Positions 35,871 to 47,919 of a stretch of DNA of 64,000 bases are shown in pieces (position 1 is the first letter of the stretch; the number at the start of each line of letters is the position of its first letter). Made by a program: the position numbers and the translations under genes. Under the pieces are notes generated by a model, which did not search any database, was not told the origin of the DNA, and saw only the letters and a program-made list of their open reading frames with translations. Origin of the DNA: Trichaptum fuscoviolaceum (taxonomy: Eukaryota; Basidiomycota; Agaricomycetes; Hymenochaetales; Trichaptaceae); contig CAJSYZ010000004.1 of the NCBI GenBank assembly GCA_910574455.1, positions 1,302,001 to 1,366,000 on the forward strand, read 5' to 3'.

Positions 35871-38800
35871 TCAGTCCTTGCGTGTCGTTGGTACAACGAT
35901 CGGCGGAAATTTGGCATAGGTAAGCATCTCATCAATAGCGAATGCTGGGAGCGCGTAGGTGAAATCGCCGTTGTCAGCACCTGTGCTAACTTGAAGACCC
36001 TTGACACAAGTTTCGGTAATTATTCCGCCCCATTTGCCGTCCAAGGTAGCAATCAGAGAACCAGAATCACCACTTTTTGCGAAACAGTAGTCGTATTTTG
36101 AAGGTATATTCCAGACAAGGCGTGCAGCTCCTTTTTTCAACTTTGCCAGTGGCGGATTCGTCGGGTTGCCGCCGAGTGTCCTATTTATGACTGCGTAGAT
36201 CGCAGACTCCATCGGGTTCGCATATCCAACTGTTACACCAGTGGTAGCACCAGCCTTTAACACCGCAATCTCATGATTGAATTGATCCGACCTTTCGATA
36301 TACCCTGACTTGATTTCGAGACGTCCATTCGTAGGGTACGGAACCTTTGCTTTTCTATAGGCCGACCGAATACGCACGACATTGGTCTCAGGATGCTGCC
36401 CGAAGTGAATGACGTTACACTGAAAGTTCGTTTCGTTGACTTTCTTGTCGAACAGCTGCACGAGGGCAAACTCAGAATTGAAACCGAATTCATGCCCAAT
36501 CTCGGCACAGGTCTGCGAGCCTGAATGCGAATAGCCAACATAGCCAATGGTCCCAGCGCGAGTCCCATTAGGTTCGAGTAGGTTGAAATTTTCGTAAACC
36601 TTCCGATGGATTTCGTGATAGTCCCCCATTGCTTTAGTGGTAGATTTGGAGAGCGCAGAGGCTATTTCGATTTCTTGGGAAATGTTGATTGTCATTCCAC
36701 CATAAGGAGCATACTTAGCGCTTGGGACTGCGATGCTTCCGCTACCATCTGCTTGTAAATCCTTCGAGATCAATTCCAGTTTGTCAAGTCGTTCTTTGCA
36801 TCTCTGCCTTTGTCTTCCAAGCTCATTTAACGCTCGACAGAATTCGTTGTCGATAAAGGAACGGTAGGCATCAGGTAGAATATGGACTAGATATAGTTCA
36901 CGCTTGTCCTCGACGTCTGATACACGCTGGTCCTCGTCAGCTGGGTTTTCAACGGCGTCCACTAGTTCGTTGATGGTAGTTTCACTAGAGGCGGAAAATA
37001 TAGCATGTCCGTTAATCAAACTGAACAGTTTTATCCAACCCCTGAAATTTGATGATGGGACCCCATGTACTGAAAGTGTCCTGACCACTAACTCCTATGC
37101 TTGTTCCTCGAAGGGTTGAAGTGTATGCCTCTAGAGACTTAATTATAGATTCAGGAGATCTGGGTTCACTGAAGTCTCCGGCCAAAATTTTATCAGGCGG
37201 AAGGTCAAGAGCCGTGCTGTCCGGAATTATGGTATCAGGTGCCAGTGGTCGAAAACAAGGTAAGGAAACGTTCTCTGTCGGGTCCTTGGTTTCTTGGCCG
37301 AGACTTCCGAACCCAGACGCGGGAGCGGCAAGGCCATCGACTACATGTGATTGTCCAGGTGCTGGTACGGGGCCAGGTAGTTGTTCGTGTTCGAGAGGTT
37401 TTCCGTCGTCCAGGGGATTAGGGGTTGGTACCACTCCACTTGCGGGACAGGACTGAGGGAATGGCCTCGCGAAATTCTACCTCGAACCGCCCTGATAATG
37501 TCCAGCGCTTGCGAATGGAGCTTCTAATCGCGTCGGCGCATTCACAATAAACATCACCAACAGGCCTCTCGTAGTCGGAGGGCATAAGCACCTCCAACTC
37601 GGACGGTATTACTCCAATCCACACGACAACAGGATCTGACCTCCCGTCTTCCCCCTTCCCGTCTTTATGATATCCAATCTTGCATATATCTATGCATGTC
37701 ACGGTATGCCTGACGTGAAAGCGATCAAAAGCGTCTTCAAATATAGGTAGCAAAACGGGCCATTGCCTGATCAGAGGGCAGTTGTTGTCAAGGACGTTTA
37801 TGTGCTTCATCGCTTTCTCGCGCTTATGCGGTCCCGGAATGTTCCCCTGGCGTCCCACAAAAAATCCACTACGCCCGACAGGAACAGCGTTGGTCGGACA
37901 TCCCCAGTAATAATTGAGATGATCCTTCAGATCCCAAATCCTCCGAGTCTTCACAGGTTTTTTCGCTTCCAATGATATGATATTAGAACTGTCTGTGAGA
38001 AGGGTCGTATCCGGGATTGTCTTCTGTGTCACTGCCAGTGGCGGCGGTAGAGGTACCGGCCATACACCATGTACTGGGGGTCCATTGAACGTCTAATGGA
38101 GGCAGAAGGGGAAACGGTAACAAATCAGCATGGCTGGGGAAAAAGCAAATGACATAGCACGACATACATCTACGATGTCACCAATCTTCGACAATTGCGT
38201 TTCGCGAACTGGCGCGGCCACCGCAGTATCGGTAGCCTGAGAGTCTTCCTTGCTTGTAGCGATACCGGAACTCAGGCTGAGTTGTTTCACTCCCGAGGAC
38301 GTCTCTTGTGTCACTCGTGGCGGCAACTTCTGCTTACTGTCTACTGGAGGCGCATTGGACGTCTTTAGATGAGACGATGAGAATTCATTATGCATGATAA
38401 CAAACAAAAGTAGCACGACATACGTTTACGCTGTCATCAATCTTTGACAATTGCGTTTCGCGAACTGGCGAGGCAACCGCAGCATCGGCAGAATCCTGCT
38501 TGCCAGTGAGATAGAGATGGAACAGGGAGAATGAGAACAGGACATACTCGGTTGTTAACTTTTTTGCCATCGTAAACAAACGTTATCTTGATGTCAGGCA
38601 GTGTTGAAACAAGTAAGAAGGGGGAACACATCAACATCATGGCAGATTAAAAGAAATATCAAGACATTTTACTTCAAGTTCGGCGTTTGAATTGTTGTTG
38701 CTACTAGTCGGTAAGTTTGGCTGCATCAATTGTTGGATGAAGTCTCTCTTGTCAGGAGTAAGGTTGGAAAGCTTGAGCAGAAGCGAAAGGCAGAATGTCA

Positions 38801-39057
38801 GTATAACTTAGTAAGAGGCCACCAAACAATTCTTGTGGCATAGTACAAAACACACATTGTATATTAGTTTGTAAATTTCCGACTGCCATCCTGCCAGTGA
38901 GTGGGAGTCAGCCTGTGCGCCGTCACTGCCAGTGGCATCGCGTCGGAGTGGTACTATCTTTGCCTTCGAGTTGAGAGCAACAGGTAAATACGGATAGCAA
39001 TATATGAACTTTGAAAGAAGGGCATACGTCAAATTCAAGTTGCACGACATCCGACAT
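35871..39057 (-). pseudogene. Trypsin-like domain protein, array copy 4 (two frameshifts)
   Basis: Inferred exons: 39057-39028 (MSDVVQLEFD), 38963-38856, 38771-38673 (LSNLTPDKRDFIQQL), 38586-38548 (ITFVYDGKKVNNR), 38495-38424, 38362-38168 and 38092-35871. All introns are phase 0, matching copy 1 exon for exon. An extra T in TTTT at about 37030 and an extra G in GGG at about 37457 break the main exon relative to the other copies. The protease part equals that of copy 3. The same caution about homopolymer errors applies. Without those two bases the reading is full length. Confidence 0.65.
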
Positions 39058-39612
39058 TGTTACCAACTGATAGTGGGAAGCCTGAGAGGGTGGGGGTGCC
39101 AGTGGAAGACACTGGCGGCGCTCTTATTCTTATATTAGTAGTGTTCAAGTTGCCACGCCGGCACTCAGTGGCAGCCTGAGCCTCAGAGGCTGGGAGTGCC
39201 TGGGAGTGCCAGTGACGACTCGGAGTCCAGTGACTCCGACTCCGAGTCGGAGTTGCGACTCCGGGTCGAAGATAGCACTGGCAATCACTCAGGAGGCTGT
39301 GATACTACTTAGGCTGAGTACGATTTAGATGCCTTCAAGTTCACGTTATAAGTCACTATGCCCAATCTGACTTTACGTTCAACAATTGGAGCTCTACTTG
39401 AACTAGAACTTTACCCATTTCAAGGTTTGATCTGCAAGATTGAAGTTGTAACAGCTTTGGAACATCATGATATTTTTGTATCACAATTTGCAACTACTAA
39501 GTAAGGGCACGCAATAAAACCAACAAAACCAGTATGCTAGTGGAGAGATGGACAAGTGAAGGGGAAAAAATAGATAGGCAACGTCGATTCGGACTTGCTC
39601 TCGCTGTCAACT
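39058..39612. repeat. Spacer dense in short palindromes
   Basis: Between 39090 and 39300 I see AGTGGCAGCCTGAGCCTCAGAGGCT, AGTGCCAGTGACGACTCGGAGTC and GACTCCGACTCCGAGTCGG, in pieces of the same few motifs run together. TTCAAGTT occurs at 39145 and 39333. No gene is seen. Confidence 0.7.
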
Positions 39613-41789
39613 TCAAGGCTGCGGGTCCAAGTCCGGGTCAGTGTCAGCCTGAGCCTGAGGTATTATAATTCTGGGGAATTCAGCCTCATTATAGAGTTGC
39701 TCGAGGATTGCGAAAGCAGGGATTGTATATGTTATGTCGAGTCGATCTTCATCAACCCCGACCCCAGATGCGACGAGACCTCCCCACCGTCCTCGTAAGT
39801 CAGCGACGACAGCTCCAGAATCACCTGCTGTCGAGAAGACGTCCGATAGCGGCGAATACACGGTCCAGTACAGGTGTTGGTCATACGTGAGAATGTATGT
39901 GGGACGGTTGTTGCGATAGCACACATTGACGCGGACGAAGGAGATTGCCTCCATAGGGTTGGCCATGCCGACTGTCACACCGGTGGAAGCACCAGCTTTT
40001 ATAACTGGGATCGAAACATTCATCTCAGCGCTCGGGATGATATCGGCCCTGATAGGCAACGAGTTATTTTCGGGATATAACTCATGTTGCTCATTGAAAA
40101 ATGTTCGTATCCTGTTCAAAATAGTGTTGTCCTGCGCGTAGATACCGAAGTTCAAAACGTTATAGTATGGGACCACTGTGTTAGCCATTACGGTATGGCA
40201 CAGCTGGACGACAGCAATATCGCGGTCGTACATACTCCGGTAGTTCTCGCGCCTTGGTGAAGGCGAATAGACTACTGCGCCGATGACCAGGGTGTTTGAG
40301 TTGTCACTAGTATCCGCATGCCATGTCTGAAGCTGAGTTTTGAAGTTGTTCAGTTCGCTCCTTACTTGTCGCACGTCTGCTATAGCCTGTACGTAGTCAA
40401 CCCGGGTCTGTGCATGGCGTAACAATTTCTCTAGAAGTTCCTCCTCCACCGAACTCAGGTACGATTTGTAAATATAATCGTAGTGGATCGTAGGTGCAAT
40501 TTGCACGCGTTTCAAGTTGTAGGCGGTGGCGTTCTCGACTCTATTGTCGATATGTGAGATGGTGTCTGGAAGCAATACATGACGACACGTTATGAAGTGC
40601 GATAGAAGCCTGGCTTCCTGTCCTTCCGACTGAACTGGAATCTGCACAACAAGTCCCAGAGTTCCGTACGATCGCTTTCCTCGGGGGCTGACAGCAACGC
40701 CTGGTTGCACCGATATAGCGTGTGAGACAGTGGTCTGGACCTTGTGCAACATCCGTTGCATGAATGATCCCAGATCAGATTGTGAGGGGTCAGGAACGGG
40801 TGGCAGCATGAGGACGAGCTGACCCCAAACTTCGTCATCCACTTCCCTGAGAGGTGCAGCGTTCGGTTGAGGTTCGGGATTCGGTCGTTCAACATCAGGT
40901 ACAGGGACATACGTCTCAGGTGGGATTTGGTTTATAGCCATATAGACCAGGGGGTCTGCATCATGATCAGCTTGTTCGTCGGTGTCGACATGACGAAATT
41001 CTATGGCCTCGCGAAATTCTACCTCGAACCGCCCTGATAACTTGAATGTCCAGCGCTTGCGAATGGAGCTTCTAATCGCGTCGGCGCATTCACAATAAAC
41101 ATCACCAACAGGCCTCTCGTAGTCGGAGGGCATAAGCACCTCCAACTCGGACGGTATTACTCCAATCCACACGACAACAGGATCTGACCTCCCGTCTTCC
41201 CCCTTCCCGTCTTTATGATATCCAATCTTGCATATATCTATGCATGTCACGGTATGCCTGACGTGAAAGCGATCAAAAGCGTCTTCAAATATAGGTAGCA
41301 AAACGGGCCATTGCCCGATCAGAGGGCAGTCGTTGTCGAGGACGTTCAAGAACTTTTCTTTTCCCCGATGTTGATGGTCCTCTTTTCGCCGCCGATCATG
41401 GTTCGATCTGCCAACCAGAGGAGGGTTGGACCGAATCCCGATATAATACTGACAGGTATAAAAACTCGACTCGGAGTTCAGTGTCGCCACTGGCCTTCTA
41501 AATGGCTAATTGAGGTAAATGGGGGATCGGTGACATTCAGCATGGTGAAAATTTCAATTAAACAGCAGTACATACTAGTACCTGAGCCCGGCCCACCGGC
41601 GATGACTTCAAGTCCAAGTTGGATGTGAGATAACAAATTTGAAATTGTAGTATAAGACGCCAAGACATAACTCACTTCCAAATTCAAAGAGCTGCCACTT
41701 GGCAGCCTGAGGCTGGCATTGACTTGCTGTGCCAGTGAGCCGCCGGGACGACTCGGACGCTTCATCCGGTCTCGGTTGCCCGGATTCAT
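39613..41789 (-). CDS. Trypsin-like domain protein, array copy 5 (full triad)
   Basis: Probable exons are 41789-41676 (MNPGNRDRMKRPSRPGG... LNLE), 41605-41582 and 41505-39613, about 676 residues. The main exon has the array's N-terminal domain (WPVLLPIFEDAF, IGVIPSELEVLMPSD), then a diverged linker and a trypsin-like domain. The domain has HFITCRHVLL (His), DRDIAVVQL (Asp), VIKAGASTGVTVGMANP and STAGDSGAVVADLRGRWGG (Ser), a complete catalytic triad in family order. The main exon is open throughout. The C-terminus is acidic (QADTDPDLDP) and its stop lies in a CTTGAAG motif. It is probably an active serine protease of the fungal trypsin-like type; the substrate is unknown. Confidence 0.75.
41003..41335 (-). 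repeat. Conversion tract shared with copies 1-4
   Basis: From ATGGCCTCGCGAAATTC to about AGAGGGCAG this part of copy 5 is almost identical to copies 1-4, while sequence on both sides is highly diverged. Inside it, copy 5 alone has six extra bases, CTTGAA, at about 41041. Confidence 0.85.
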
Positions 41790-42329
41790 CGTATTGTGAA
41801 TAAAAGCTGCAAGAGACAGTCAGTAATAATAAGGGGAATGGGAGAGCAGACAATAGTTGAATGCGGGAAGGATAGTGACACGGGAGGAAAGGACATACTA
41901 CTTTTCAGATGAATGAGCGAGGACGAGGAGGGCAAAGGGCGAGGACCTGGCATTGAAGCTTCTTCAAGTCATACTTTATAGAGTAGTTGCAGCCTGAGTG
42001 GCTGCGGTACTAGTACTATTAGCTATTTTCGTAACGTACCCAGACCAGGCTACTACTAGTAGGCTGAGTAAGTAGTATGTCTGCGTGTAGTAGACACGCC
42101 GCCACAGCACTGCCAGTGAGACATATAAGGAAAGTCGCCTGGCCTTCAAGTCATCCACACACCCAAAGCACAACCGGGCCAGCACTTACTCAGAACGTTC
42201 TGGGCAGAAATCCAGCGACTTCGGCAGCCTGAGCAATGAACCACTCTGGCAATCACTATTCACTGGGTACCGAGCCACGAAGACATGGCCGCGAACGGCG
42301 AACAAGCCTGAGTGGACGCGAAAGCCGAA

Positions 42330-42830
42330 ATCGCGGCACAATTCTCCGACTCGAGATAGGTTGGACGCCTGAAGCATCCCGATGTTGCAGACCGGAAACT
42401 CCAATCCTCCTTGCGCTGGAAGACGGAGTGGATCAGATTGAAGAGTGGGAAGAAACTGCGCGCCGTTGACCTCACTGCACCGTCTCGGGCAGTTCGCAGA
42501 ATCTGCAAGGATCGGAGCCGGAACGAGTGTGTGATCATCACACAACTCCGGACGGGATACACACCACTCAATACTCACTTGGCCCGCATATTGTGCACTG
42601 ACTCTCCTCTCTGTTTCAATTGCCAAGTTCCGGATCCGGTCTCCCATTATCTCTTCACGTGCCAGTGTCGATTGCCAGTGTGTACGCAGACACCCGCCGA
42701 CTCGGAGCACTCCAAACGTCACTCAAAAATAAACCCTTCACATTGAGATCAACCCTGGGCAAGGGTACCAGGCATGACCTAGTCCTGCACTACATCAAGG
42801 ACAACGCTTTCCCCACCTGTTCCCGGCCAT
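42330..42830 (+). mobile_element. LINE (non-LTR retrotransposon) 3' fragment
   Basis: The frames read WKTEWIRLKSGKKLRAVDL, RNECVIITQLRTGYTPLNTHL, DSPLCFNCQ then VSHYLFTC, and after a frame change YADTRRLGALQTSLKNK, FTLRSTLGKG and DLVLHYIKD. This is the zinc-binding tail after the RNase H part of fungal LINE pol proteins (Q-L-R-T-G-x-x-x-L-N, C-x-x-C, H-x-x-x-x-C). No RT domain is nearby, so it is a dead 5'-truncated remnant. GTGCCAGTG and TTGCCAGTG motifs sit exactly where the frame breaks (about 42660-42685). Confidence 0.75.
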
Positions 42831-43685
42831 CGCGACTCAATGAACCCGGCTTTTTCTACTTATTCCTCGCTTTTTCTCTCTCTCCCGCTCAAAGGAAGGG
42901 CACTGTTTCAAGTTCCGGAATTGCGTGAGCCTGAGCCTGACTCGGAGTGCCGGCAATTTGAAAGCTCGGCCCGTTTTTTACTACGACTAGTACTATCAGT
43001 TTATTTACTAATAGTATACACTCGGAACGCCTCCGACTCGGATTCTCGGATTCTCGAAAGCGGTTCCCCCCATCGACTCGGACTCGGAGCACTGTATAAA
43101 AACCATCACCAACATATTGTATCAACACTTGAACTATTCCTGTAACTGTATGCACTCCCCTCTGAGAGTCTTTCAAGCAACACTTCGCCTCACAATACCG
43201 TCATTCGGCATATCTCAATCTGATCATACCCTTTGCACTTTTTCTTGTTTGTTAAAATTATTCTGCGCTTTCAAGTTCTACAATTACATTCAAGTTACAG
43301 TAGTGTTAAATTACAATGTATTCTAAGTGCGCCATCATCATGATAGGCCCTACTTAAGGGCCTGCGGTCACTATAATGGAATAATACATCAAATCAAATT
43401 AGTCATGGTGCCACTGCCAGTGGTACTGTGCCAACCCGACTCGGAGTCGGACTCGGCGTGCCACTGCCAGTGTTTTCTAACGCCGACTCCTCGTCAAGGA
43501 TAACTTCAAGTTCGGATTTTGGAGGGTACACCGCCATGACCTCATCACAACTTGAATACTAATCATTGAAATCATATTTGACATGCCCTTGCCGTGCTCT
43601 CTCAAGGTACAAATTATATAGTCATATATGCCAACATACTCACAGGCATGCTAACGCCTAGAAATAGGATTTAACTCTATTCAAG
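42831..43685. other. No gene; palindromes near transposase end
   Basis: It contains GACTCGGA repeats near 43035-43090, and at 43407-43490 CCACTGCCAGTGG, GACTCGGAGTCGG and CCACTGCCAGTG. These may mark the 3' side of the Plavaka element. Confidence 0.5.
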
Positions 43686-46600
43686 TTATCTGGCTTCGTA
43701 TAATGTTTCATGCATGTGCATATCAGCGAATCTGTTAACATAAAACTTATCGTAAAAGTCCAAGGAGCCTTCCGGTTCCAATGATTTCGGAGGAGATTCA
43801 TCACCCTTCGGGACCCCAAGGAGGTGAGCTAACCGAAAGATATCCCCTAGAGCTATCACGGTAAACTTCGAACTCTTAGAGCGGTAGGTGGCTCTGCCAC
43901 TGGCACTCTGTTGAGGACCACTTGCGACAGATTGAGAGGTAGGGGTCGTGAACTCGTACTCTGGTTCGACTATCCACATACTTGTTTTTGGGTCAGGCGA
44001 GTCTCCAACGCATTTGTAAAACTGGACGAGAGCACATTCGTGACGTTCCACTTTGTCGGTGAAGGAAAATAGAAGCATAACACGGGCAACTCTCATTCCT
44101 GCAAATCCCTTTTTGCCGGAGCTAACTCGAACAAGAACTGCATCTCGTCGAGGTTTTCCACGCCAAGAGGGGCTAGACCTAATCACTTCCCTCATTGCTT
44201 GTTCTATGGGAATCGATTCACCACGGTAGGCAAAGAAAGCGGTGGCCGAATGGAAAACTGAAAAGTCATTGCTCATATCCAGTTCAAAGTGTTCAAATCT
44301 GTTGTAGTCCGATTCGGCCATGCCAGCAGAGCACTCTGAATCGGAGTTGTGGTTGCACCTTTCGTACTTGTTGAATAAGTACTTTTTTATGAGTTGTCGG
44401 AGCTGTCGGAGCTCTGGATGGCCTTTTTTTGCCGCAAGAGCGCTGAGCTGTTTAGGGTACACCTTGCTGGACTCTGTGTGGACGACAACAAGGAAGTTAG
44501 ATGTGCAGCATCAGAAAGACGTGTTACTGACGCTGTCTCGAAGCCATTAGCATTAAGCTCAAAGGGTCATTTCTGCCACCCAAGTGGAACTGGCATTCAG
44601 CAAATCCTCTGCCATGAACCGCACCACGCTGTGGCCCATCCGCTAAACCTTCCGAATCGTCCAGATCTGCAATTTCATTTGGCTCTTGATTGGCCGCAAT
44701 ATCATCGAAGAAGTCCTCTGTATCATTGGCTGCACCTACAAATAGTACGCCATGATGTTGCATTTCCTCTCTTTGATTACGGGTCCTCTCAGTGTCATCC
44801 GTGACCGTCTCTGATATATTTTTCCGCAAAACGTCTCGCAAGGCTTTCCACGTAGCCTCAGCCAGCGTATCGTCCAGCAGTCCACGCCTTTTGAAGTCTG
44901 CCCTCGACGCAATAAGTTTGCTGAGTCGTTGGTTCGCTGTAATCATCTGACCCAAAGGATCATTTTTGTTTGAACGTCGCCATGTCTGCTTGACCGCGTA
45001 GATGTGTTTGTTTTCTGTTATAGATGAACACAACCCGCTAGGTGCAGCAAAGAGAGGGATCATTGTAGGATAATGGGTCATGGCATGTTGTCGTGGCAGC
45101 GAAAAGTTATCCCGGATGCCCTTCGCTATGAATATTTGCCGATATTGATGAAAGTGATCCAGAGAGGCTTTGATCTGATCAAGAGTCGAGGCTGTTATCG
45201 TGTACCGACGCACAAGGTAACAGAAGTCCAGAAATGCACTCAATGCGTGAATTATATCATCGTGCACAATGCCCACAATAGCCGGAAGATATACCTAAGC
45301 GGATTGCATCAAATATCAGCAAACCACCGCGTCGAACGAGATGAAAAGACCATATACTTTCATAAGTGCCTTTGAATCATTACCTGTCCATTGCTTGAAG
45401 CCTCGACCTTCGGGAAATCTGCGAAGACCAGGAAAAGGAGCAGCGACTCTGATTCTATGCGAAAGTTAGCACTGAGACTCATATTATTCTACTTGTAAGA
45501 GAATAGCACCTTTTATCCACAATATCCAGCTCTGTTGTGGTCAAGCTCTGGCATATCCACTCGACAAGATGATCCTTGAACACGCCTTTGATGATTTGGT
45601 GCAGAAGGTCCGGAGAAATGAGATCGCATATATCTGCACGCGGGAAGTCATTGGTGAAGGGCTACGGGTTATCGTTGTGGTAAGTGCACATCCAATGGAG
45701 AATTCGGAACCCTTACTACAATATCTTGGTGGAACCCATACTCTTTACGAATTGTTGCTCTACTTATGCTGTTATCATCGACTTGTTCTATCAATCGTTC
45801 GTGCAGCTCTTTTGTTCGAGGATTTGTAAAGAATTCCGGATTATCTAGGTTCTTGTGAGGTGCTGTGCATCTATAAAGACACATTAAGCCATTTTCTCGG
45901 GCTCGGATGCGATGTTGGGGAAGGACGGTACTTACTTGCAGCACCATCCTGTGCATATTGCGCATAGACTCACCTGTTCCGGATAATCGGCTATATACGA
46001 GCCGAGTCCGAGAATCGACCTACGAAAGTGACCATCAGGGCACCGGAGAATGGTTCGCTCTTTGTTCATGGACATTGCGCTCTTCAGTGGTCTCAAGATT
46101 CTCGATATAGATGAATGAAAGACTTGATGTCGAAAGCGGCGGAATTCATCCGACTTTTCGTATTGCCGCTCAGCTGCAAAATGTGTCAGAACTAATCAAA
46201 TATTATGGTATGGTACACACTCTTTGGTATTGCTAGAAATGCTATAAGCTGGACTGTATTCAATTTCTGTGACCGCCGGGCCTTGTTAGATATATTCCCG
46301 ATGGAGAGATATAACGGATAGTATTCGTTGTTTCCAGTTCCGACAGAGACTGTTGTCTTGTCGCTCCCTAAGATTACCGGGACAAACATAGATCCATGGA
46401 CTGCTTTATCTTCGGCGTAGATCTTATTCTAAGTCAAGGATAATCAGTATGTTTCCTGCGAGTTCATGAGTCATGACCTACAGCCTGTTCCCAAGCAAAA
46501 TTTCCGGACATGTAATTTCTGAACACTCGTTCTTTGTTGTCACTGGCATCAGAGTCCTCCTTTGGCTGATATTCACGAAATGGAACACAGTCGAATTCGC

Positions 46601-47802
46601 TTTCCAAAGCCGGATTATCCACCAAATTACGGATCACTTCCAAAGGATCCCGATACCATACATCATACTCTTTCCTCTTCCATGACTCGGAGTTCTCGTT
46701 TGTTGCCTTTTGGCCATTGTCATTCGTATAGAAGTTACTGAAGGATTTCCAAGGCACATCACCAACTCTCGTAGCGTCAATGACATTGTACAACTTCTGT
46801 GCATCTCCATCGAGCAGCGTACTAGTAATATCCAAATCCGAGTCCTCGTCAGGCTCTGTCGCGTCGAAATCAGAATATCCGCCAGATTTCGCATTATCCG
46901 CGAGGTGGATTAGCTGATATGCCTTCATGATTCCAAGAAGCTTCGTTATGTTACCAGCAGACATTTGCTCTTCTCGATAGAGAAAATCTGCGAGCTCGAA
47001 ATCTGCTCGGCACGAATAGGGAAACCAATCATTTGATGTAGGTTTGTTTCGAGGAACGGGGGGTTCTTCGTCTTTTAAGAAGGTTCCTTCTGCATCGCAT
47101 GGAGTGGCTGCACGGTGTCTGGTGTCAGAGTACTACAGTAAACCGAGGACAATAAACATGGCACGCACCATTCAAGTATCTGTGATACACCTTCAAGTTA
47201 TCCCCGCTCTCCTCATGATCTCCAATGTCTAAGTCCAAGTCTTCAGAGGACGCGCTACGGTCATCACTTCCAATGACAGAATGTGACTGAGAATCAGGTC
47301 CGCCTACTAGTAGGTCTCGAAGCAGTTCGTCTCGGCCTACTATACTGAGCATCGAGATATCTTGTGTAAGCATGGAGATATCGTAATCGTAGGAGTCAGA
47401 GCCACTCTCAAGATGACTTTCTGTTGGAAGTTCAGACAACCTAGGGAGAACTTGAAAAGTTGGAGCTCGTGTGGGTCGACTTGGAATGGGTGAAGAATCA
47501 TAGTCATGACCACTACCACTGGCAGTAGAACTTGCCATGAATGACGTCGGATGAGCTGAATATTCATGTCTTGTTCTTCCAGATTGACTCTTGAACGTCC
47601 TACTACAGCCGGGCAAGGTGCATCGAATAGTTGGTGGAAAATGAAAGGGATCGTGCTTTTTCCGTGTCGCTGGCATCAACTTGAATGTAGCCTCAGTAGA
47701 AGTACTAGTACACGTCTTGGGTCTTTGGGTCTCACACCTGAGCCTCAGCCTGAGGCTGCCAGTGAGCCTGAGTGAACCTGACTCGGAGTTAAAATTAGTC
47801 AT
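43686..47802 (-). CDS. Plavaka-type transposase
   Basis: This is a cut-and-paste DNA transposase family found in mushrooms, related to the KDZ/CACTA groups. Exon 1 (47802-47165) has a C2H2 finger, CTLPGCSRTFKSQSGRTRH..H. Exon 2 (47118-46482) has DFELADFLYREEQMSAGNI, then VWYRDPLEVIRNLVDNPA and MSGNFAWEQA. The next exons give MFVPVILGSDKTTVS, EYYPLYLSIGN, CPDGHFRRSILGLGSYIADY, LHQIIKGVFKDHLVEW, APFPGLRRFPEGRGFKQWTG and a 12-nt exon ALMK. Then come ALSAFLDFCYLVRR and LPRQHAMTHYP, and the C-terminal PSWRGKPRRDAVLVRV, RVMLLFSFT and VNRFADMH. All family blocks are present in order. I could not resolve the join at about 44480-44540, so a small defect there is possible. Confidence 0.88.
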
Positions 47803-47919
47803 AGCAGTAGTGGGCGTAAATTTTCAACTTGTCTAAGATAGACGCCCCCGCCTCCCTGATCTTGAACTTGCACCTTCGATCCATCTTATCCTCATACAAG
47901 ACTCAAAACACTGCACAAA
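47803..47919. promoter_or_regulatory. Short divergent promoter
   Basis: Only 117 bases separate the start codons of the transposase (-) and the micro-exon gene (+). It contains TCAACTTG, TCTTGAACTTGC and a C-rich GACGCCCCCGCC. The two genes must share control sequence or have overlapping leaders. Confidence 0.65.

Larger units (their letters stand above)
24697..38500 (-). repeat. Tandem array of four protease gene units
   Basis: The same 3' block begins at 24697, 28268, 32016 and 35708, giving units of about 3.57, 3.75 and 3.69 kb plus a last partial unit. Units 3 and 4 are almost identical over the protease part. Units 2 and 3 are almost identical over the 5' exons and promoter. Unit 2 differs clearly in its protease part. 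The pattern is a mosaic, as expected from unequal crossing-over and gene conversion. Confidence 0.9.

Noticed and set aside
26086..37456. Plus-strand frames repeated in each array unit (for example near 26086, 29713 and 37097)
   Set aside because: They are antisense to the protease main exons and repeat only because the units repeat.
42186..42722. 178-codon minus-strand frame
   Set aside because: It is antisense to the LINE fragment, whose plus-strand reading has clear family motifs.
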